Shown here piece by piece: positions 6,114 to 9,597 of a stretch of DNA of 9,597 bases. Made by a program: the position numbers and the translations under genes. Source of the DNA: Acidobacteriota bacterium (GTDB lineage Bacteria; Acidobacteriota; Terriglobia; Terriglobales; Acidobacteriaceae). Below the pieces are notes generated by a model. The model had not been told where the DNA came from. It saw only the letters and a list, made by a program, of their open reading frames with translations, and ran no database searches. Every line of letters starts with the position of its first letter. The stretch's first letter is position 1. The stretch lies in contig JAJZHR010000058.1 of assembly GCA_021810815.1 (NCBI GenBank), positions 1 to 9,597 on the forward strand. The letters run 5' to 3'.

Positions 6114-8468
6114 TTAGCGGTCCAGATTGATCGAATACAGATTCGCGGTGGTGAGCCGCGCGCGAACGAGGGGTGAATTGGAGGGTGTCAGACCGACAAA
6201 GAAATAGTCCGCCGTTTCTCCCCTGCGGAAGCTCGCGAGGTTTGCAACAGGAGTGACCTCGCCCCCCGGCACACCCACTCGCTCGATCGGCTGGGAGTCG
6301 AGCATGAACGCGTGGGCGTAGATGGCTTTGCTGTCGGGGCTCCATACGGGGTCAGCGGCACTGGTGTCGACCAATTCCTTCCACGTTTTTGAAGTGACGC
6401 TGTAGAGCATGAGTTTGGTCTGGTCGCTGGAAAGGGCTGCGATCCATTGTCCGTCTGGCGACCAGCGGGGGCTGAAGAGCGCCTGAGAACCGGGAAGGGT
6501 GGAGATATGCTTCGTTGCCAGGTCAATCACCTCGATGGTGTGGGTGCCGTTCAATTTGCCCATCAGGTCCGGAGCCTGTCCGAAGACGATTGATTTCCCA
6601 TCTGGCGACCAACTGGGGTCAGCGAGATTGCGCTGCTCCGGAAGAAGATTTTCTGGCGTACCTCCTTGCGCTCCAACGAGATAGAGCTGCCATGGCTTGT
6701 CTTCCTCGCGTGCCATCAGAGCCAGTTGCTGGCCATCGGGCGACCAGTGCGCCTGAAAGACCTGCAAGGAGTCCGGGGTAATCTGGAGTTTCTCGGATCC
6801 GTCCGCCGCGTGGGCTCTCCAGAGGCGGCCGTTTGCGTCTGTCCATGCGACCCACTGACGGTCGCGCGAGTACTCTGCCCGGTAGGCATCCGAGAGGAAA
6901 TCATGTTCCGGCTCGAACTGCTTTCCGTCCTGCCCCAGCCTCTGCACCTCGGAATGCTGATCCAGGCCCAACATATAGATGCGATGGCCGGTGCGAGCTG
7001 CCAGGGGGGAGCCGTAGCTGAGAGGACCATTTGTCAGCCGGATGGGAGTCCCCGATCGTGCGCCGGGCAACTGCCAGAGGTCGCTCATGCCATGGTCTTC
7101 CACTTGGAAAATGTACTCCTTTCCATCGGAAGTCCATATGCCACAACAAGATCCGCGCGAGGCCGACCAATCGCTCAGAAGCGGTCGCGGATCGTGGCTG
7201 CCCTGGGGAAGTTCCCATAAGGAGAGCACGTGCTTGAGCGGATCAAAGATCGTAAAGCGCAGCACTGTTCCGTCCGGGGACCAGCGCATCCAATATGCGC
7301 GGCCCGGCAGGCGGGCGAGTTCGCTGGAGGTGCCGTCGCTCAGGCGCACGATGGCCAGGGTATTTTCTCGCGCATAGAGGATGCTGGCGCCGTCGGGCAT
7401 CCATACGGCGTCGTGGGCGAGGACGTTGGCTACACGGAGGCCGCTGCCGCCGGTGGTGGGCACAACCCAGATTGGCTGCTCGCTTTCCGGATTCAAGTGG
7501 CTTCGCAGCAACAACTTAGAACCGTCAGCAGAGATGTCGCTCACGGCAGGACCGGCGATTTCGCGGGGGACAATTACCTGCTCGGTTTCACCGTTGGTCA
7601 GGTAGATGGCCGCGAGCTCTGCGTTTCCGTGATTCAGCTCCGAGGCGAAGACCCGGACGCCGTCGGTGGCGAAGGTCGGGAGCGCCTCCATGGCCGGAAC
7701 CTCGGGAAGAAGTCTTCCAGAATGTGTAATTTGCGTGATCCGCAGAGGGCCTGCATCGCGATGGTTGCGCATCGCTCCGAGGCCGAGGAGAAGGGCGAAT
7801 CCGGCACCGGTGACGAGTCCGACGGCGAGGGCGGACCACGTTTTTTGGCCGAATTCCGGTGTTGCGGGGCGGCGGCGGAGGTCTGCGGCGGAGGTCTGCG
7901 GAGCCGTGGAAACGGCCGGTTCCGACCGTGGATTTTGCCGGTCGGGGCCGGTGATTTCACGGTCAGAAGCACGGTCGGAAGCACGGTCGGGGCCGGTAAT
8001 TTCACGGTCGGAAGCACGGTCGGACGCGGCGAGTGCGGCGGAGACGGCAGCCACATGAACCGGGACAGCGGTCAGAAGGTCGTCGGTAGCCGCTGTCGCT
8101 TTTTGAGCGAGCGGAGTTTCCGGGCGTGGCAGCGCGGTGACGGGAGCGATGAATCGGTAGCCGCGGCGGGACAGAGTTTCCACAAATCTGGGATTGTCGG
8201 CGGAATCGCCCAGAGCCTCGCGAATTTTATTGATGGCGGTGCCGATGGAGTGGTCGAAATCGACCGTTGTGTCCTTGCCCCACAGGAGGGTCTGAAGTTC
8301 TTCGCGGGTGACCATTTTGCCTGGTTTTTCCAGGAGCGCGGCGAGCACTTTGAAGGGCTGGCTCTGCAGTTTGACGCGGAAGCCGGCCTTCCACAGTTCT
8401 TCCGTCCGGAGATCCGCCTCATACAGTCCAAACGCAACGCGATGTGAGTTCCCAACCAGCGACGCCAT
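6114..8468 (-). CDS. CadC-like transmembrane regulator: winged helix, membrane segment, PD40/TolB-like propeller
   Basis: This 784-residue protein looks like a one-component membrane regulator. Residues 10-108 form an OmpR/PhoB-type winged helix (Trans_reg_C), with the recognition helix around HSIGTAINKIREALGD (73-88) and the wing RRGYRFIAPV (101-110). A low-complexity linker (about 111-210) contains an exact tandem pair of ASDRASDREITGPDR (148-162, 163-177). One hydrophobic segment (about 212-233) should cross the inner membrane. Residues 240-784 carry propeller-type repeats marked by WSPDG at 396-400, 575-579, 620-624 and 669-673, WSPDS at 709-713 and looser WMPDG/WTSDG copies, as in TolB/PD40 proteins; this part would be periplasmic. 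The family logic is that ligand or protein binding outside alters DNA binding inside. No receiver or kinase domain is present. ATG at 8468 has GAGG 9 bases upstream. The gene is divergent from the receptor gene and upstream of GH31 on the same strand, so either may be its target. Domain calls are firm; target and ligand are unknown. Confidence 0.88.
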   Translation of the reverse strand: MASLVGNSHRVAFGLYEADLRTEELWKAGFRVKLQSQPFKVLAALLEKPGKMVTREELQTLLWGKDTTVDFDHSIGTAINKIREALGDSADNPRFVETLSRRGYRFIAPVTALPRPETPLAQKATAATDDLLTAVPVHVAAVSAALAASDRASDREITGPDRASDRASDREITGPDRQNPRSEPAVSTAPQTSAADLRRRPATPEFGQKTWSALAVGLVTGAGFALLLGLGAMRNHRDAGPLRITQITHSGRLLPEVPAMEALPTFATDGVRVFASELNHGNAELAAIYLTNGETEQVIVPREIAGPAVSDISADGSKLLLRSHLNPESEQPIWVVPTTGGSGLRVANVLAHDAVWMPDGASILYARENTLAIVRLSDGTSSELARLPGRAYWMRWSPDGTVLRFTIFDPLKHVLSLWELPQGSHDPRPLLSDWSASRGSCCGIWTSDGKEYIFQVEDHGMSDLWQLPGARSGTPIRLTNGPLSYGSPLAARTGHRIYMLGLDQHSEVQRLGQDGKQFEPEHDFLSDAYRAEYSRDRQWVAWTDANGRLWRAHAADGSEKLQITPDSLQVFQAHWSPDGQQLALMAREEDKPWQLYLVGAQGGTPENLLPEQRNLADPSWSPDGKSIVFGQAPDLMGKLNGTHTIEVIDLATKHISTLPGSQALFSPRWSPDGQWIAALSSDQTKLMLYSVTSKTWKELVDTSAADPVWSPDSKAIYAHAFMLDSQPIERVGVPGGEVTPVANLASFRRGETADYFFVGLTPSNSPLVRARLTTANLYSINLDR
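7940..8029. repeat. 45-bp tandem duplication inside the regulator linker
   Basis: Two 45-base units (7940-7984 and 7985-8029) match at all but a few positions. Within the first 40 bases only two differ (gtgatt/gtaatt and gtcaga/gtcgga). The period is a multiple of three, so the frame is preserved and the protein gains two identical 15-residue units, ASDRASDREITGPDR. Each unit also contains an internal ASDR doublet. The unit encodes charged, disordered linker sequence between the DNA-binding domain and the membrane segment. Confidence 0.85.
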
Positions 8469-8727
8469 GCAGCAAGCCTCATTCCTTCCCAGCGAAAAAG
8501 CGTATCACGATGGGCAACACCTCTGTCGGCGCTAGTTTCAGGGGGAGAGAAAACCCTTGCAGGTCCTTGGATGGAAAGGAGATGCAAGACTATATGGAAT
8601 TGATGAATGTTTGATGCGCCAACCCTTGCGGTGTAGCGGCACGAGACTCCAGGGTTAGGCTCGCACTCTGGGATCAACCCTCGCGGGAGGGGATAAACAG
8701 AGCGGTATAACTTTGGAGGCAATCGCA
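8469..8727. promoter_or_regulatory. Divergent intergenic region between regulator and receptor genes
   Basis: This 259-bp region must hold the promoters of both the minus-strand regulator and the plus-strand receptor. It contains AACCCTTGC at 8552-8560 and again at 8621-8629, the variant AACCCTCGC at 8676-8684, and AGGGTT (the inverted AACCCT core) at 8651-8656. The second and third copies extend to CAACCCTTGCGG and CAACCCTCGCGG, 11 of 12 bases identical and 55 bases apart. A weak promoter-like pair, TTGGAT (8567-8572) and TATATG (8591-8596) with an 18-base spacer, points toward the receptor and would place the last two repeats in its leader. No riboswitch fold is recognisable by eye. Confidence 0.45.
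8715..8719 (+). promoter_or_regulatory. Ribosome-binding site of the receptor gene
   Basis: GGAGG at 8715-8719 lies 8 bases before ATG at 8728. It agrees with a start that gives a complete signal peptide and supports this gene, whose reading frame is open at the window edge. Confidence 0.75.
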
Positions 8728-9597
8728 ATGAAATTGAAGTTGAATTTTGGCGTCACCAGCAAGACTCTTACCAGCGCCATCCTCTTCCTGTTGTTTGCGC
8801 TCAGCGTCGGCTCACCGGCAAAGCTGGCAGCTCAGTCGGACACGGGCCGCGTCACCGGCGTGGTGACAGATACGACGGGCGCAGTTCTTCCGGACGCGAC
8901 GCTCACCCTCACGAATACGGACACGGGAGCCGTGCTGACCGCTACCTCCTCTGCCAGCGGGAACTTCAATTTTCCTGCTCTGGAGCGCGGGAGCTATAAG
9001 GTGGAAGCGTCCCACAGCGGTTTCGACACGAGCATCCAGAGCTTCCTGCTGCAGGTCACAGAAGTTCAGACCATCGAGTTCAAGCTGGCAGTCGGCCACT
9101 CCGCCACCGTGGTCAATGTGACCGACGCTGCGCCCCTGGTCGACCTTTCCACCTCCTCCACGGGCATGGTGATCGAAGGTCGCCAGGTGGTGGACCTTCC
9201 CTTGAGCCAGCGCAACTTCCTGGAGCTTGCGACCCTGACTCCGGGAGTCACGCGCGGCGCTTACAACTCTGACGCCTCTGGCGTGAAGCAGAACGTGGAG
9301 ACGATGCGCTATGCGGACAGCGGCGGAGGAGCCATCAATGTGAATGGGCTTCGCGCCCAGTCGAACAACTTCCTGCTCGACGGCACGGACAACAACGAGT
9401 CGCTGGTGAACACGATTGTGTTCTTCCCCTCGCCGGACGCGATTCAGGAGTTTCGCCTGACCACGTCGGTGGCGCCTGCGGAATTCGGTCGCGCTGGCGG
9501 AGCTATCGTGAATGCTTCCATCAAGTCGGGCACGAACCAGATCCACGGCACCCTTTTCGGATACTTCCGCGACCAGGTCTTCGACGCCAACCCTAAT
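8728..9597 (+). CDS. TonB-dependent receptor-like outer-membrane protein, N-terminal part (runs off the window)
   Basis: The frame is open from ATG 8728 to the window edge (290 codons) and has no stop. Residues 1-35 form a signal peptide: a Lys-rich start, core AILFLLFALSVG and a likely cleavage after Ala-Ala before Gln36. Residues 40-125 form a carboxypeptidase-regulatory-like/Cna-B-type beta sandwich (GRVTGVVTDTTGAVLPDATL, then SGNFNFPALERGSYKVEASH). Residues 127-275 look like a TonB plug, with LPLSQRNFLELATLTPGV (157-174), INVNGLRAQSNNFLLDGTDN (203-222) and PDAIQEFRLTTS (236-247) followed by EFGRAGGAIVNASIKSGTNQ (252-271). This combination is characteristic of the large acidobacterial receptor families, usually over 1,000 residues, so most of the beta-barrel should lie to the right. 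The role would be binding or uptake of glycans or oligomers at the outer membrane; its substrate is unknown. It is divergent from the regulator, which may control it. Confidence 0.9.
   Translation, partial: MKLKLNFGVTSKTLTSAILFLLFALSVGSPAKLAAQSDTGRVTGVVTDTTGAVLPDATLTLTNTDTGAVLTATSSASGNFNFPALERGSYKVEASHSGFDTSIQSFLLQVTEVQTIEFKLAVGHSATVVNVTDAAPLVDLSTSSTGMVIEGRQVVDLPLSQRNFLELATLTPGVTRGAYNSDASGVKQNVETMRYADSGGGAINVNGLRAQSNNFLLDGTDNNESLVNTIVFFPSPDAIQEFRLTTSVAPAEFGRAGGAIVNASIKSGTNQIHGTLFGYFRDQVFDANPN

Noticed and set aside
7940..8029. Possible CRISPR-like array
   Set aside because: The repeats are directly contiguous 45-base in-frame units without spacers inside a coding sequence, so this is a minisatellite-type duplication.
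7230..8447. 405-codon plus-strand open frame opposite the regulator gene
   Set aside because: It mirrors the regulator coding sequence, and its Gly/Ser/Val repeats (STVGSTVGAG) are only the antisense reading of the linker duplication.
8706..8711. TATAAC as a -10 element for the receptor gene
   Set aside because: It would start transcription at about the ribosome-binding site (8715-8719), leaving no usable leader, and there is no -35 match 16-18 bases upstream.
8072..8728. 218-codon minus-strand frame overlapping the regulator start and the divergent region
   Set aside because: It is an alternative frame of the regulator N-terminus. The winged-helix motif is in the other frame, and this product has no recognisable domain.
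8812..9546. 244-codon minus-strand frame opposite the receptor gene
   Set aside because: It is antisense to a clear signal peptide, regulatory-like domain and plug sequence; its product is Arg/His-rich and featureless.

Overview
The window looks like a stretch of a GC-rich acidobacterial chromosome (Terriglobia/Acidobacteriaceae type). This is inferred from gene families, not from a marker gene. The clues are the receptor at the right edge (a carboxypeptidase-regulatory-like domain followed by the 'LPLSQRNFLEL..LTPGV' and 'VNGLRAQSNNFLLDGTDNNE' plug signature, typical of the expanded acidobacterial TonB-dependent receptor families), a CadC-type winged-helix regulator fused to a TolB/PD40-like propeller, and several exported glycoside hydrolases with Gly/Ser-rich or Tat leaders. 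No RNA gene, insertion sequence, integrase or CRISPR array is visible.

Layout, left to right. Positions 1-224 are a leader with a candidate promoter and two small dyads. Two plus-strand genes follow, 75 bp apart: a Tat-exported GH125 exo-alpha-1,6-mannosidase (225-1661, TTG start behind a perfect Shine-Dalgarno) and a GH76 endo-alpha-1,6-mannanase lipoprotein (1737-2891). A 562-bp region without a convincing gene (2892-3453) separates them from a convergent, minus-strand, secreted GH31 alpha-glucosidase-like enzyme (3454-5958). Upstream of it on the same strand is a membrane-bound regulator (6114-8468) with a cytoplasmic OmpR-type winged helix, a linker carrying an exact 15-residue tandem duplication, one membrane segment and a periplasmic propeller. 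A 259-bp divergent region with repeated AACCCTTGC-type motifs precedes a plus-strand TonB-dependent-receptor-like gene that runs off the right edge (8728 to beyond 9597).

How the genes may work together (inference). GH76 would cut the alpha-1,6-mannan backbone of yeast/fungal cell wall from a membrane anchor, GH125 would trim alpha-1,6-mannose from the resulting oligomers in the periplasm, and GH31 would release glucose from alpha-glucans or alpha-glucosyl ends. The receptor-like protein could bind or import oligosaccharides, and the divergently transcribed regulator could sense a periplasmic ligand and control it. This resembles a small fungal-wall glycan scavenging locus, but no debranching mannosidase (such as GH92 or GH38), sugar transporter or sugar-phosphate enzyme lies inside the window.

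The most noteworthy non-coding signals are a 10-mer TTGACAACGA in sense orientation upstream of both the GH125 and GH31 genes (with a third, 8-base copy in the intergenic gap), a perfect 9-bp inverted repeat abutting the GH31 start codon, a 12-base direct repeat ahead of the GH76 gene, and the spaced AACCCTTGC motifs in the regulator/receptor divergent region.
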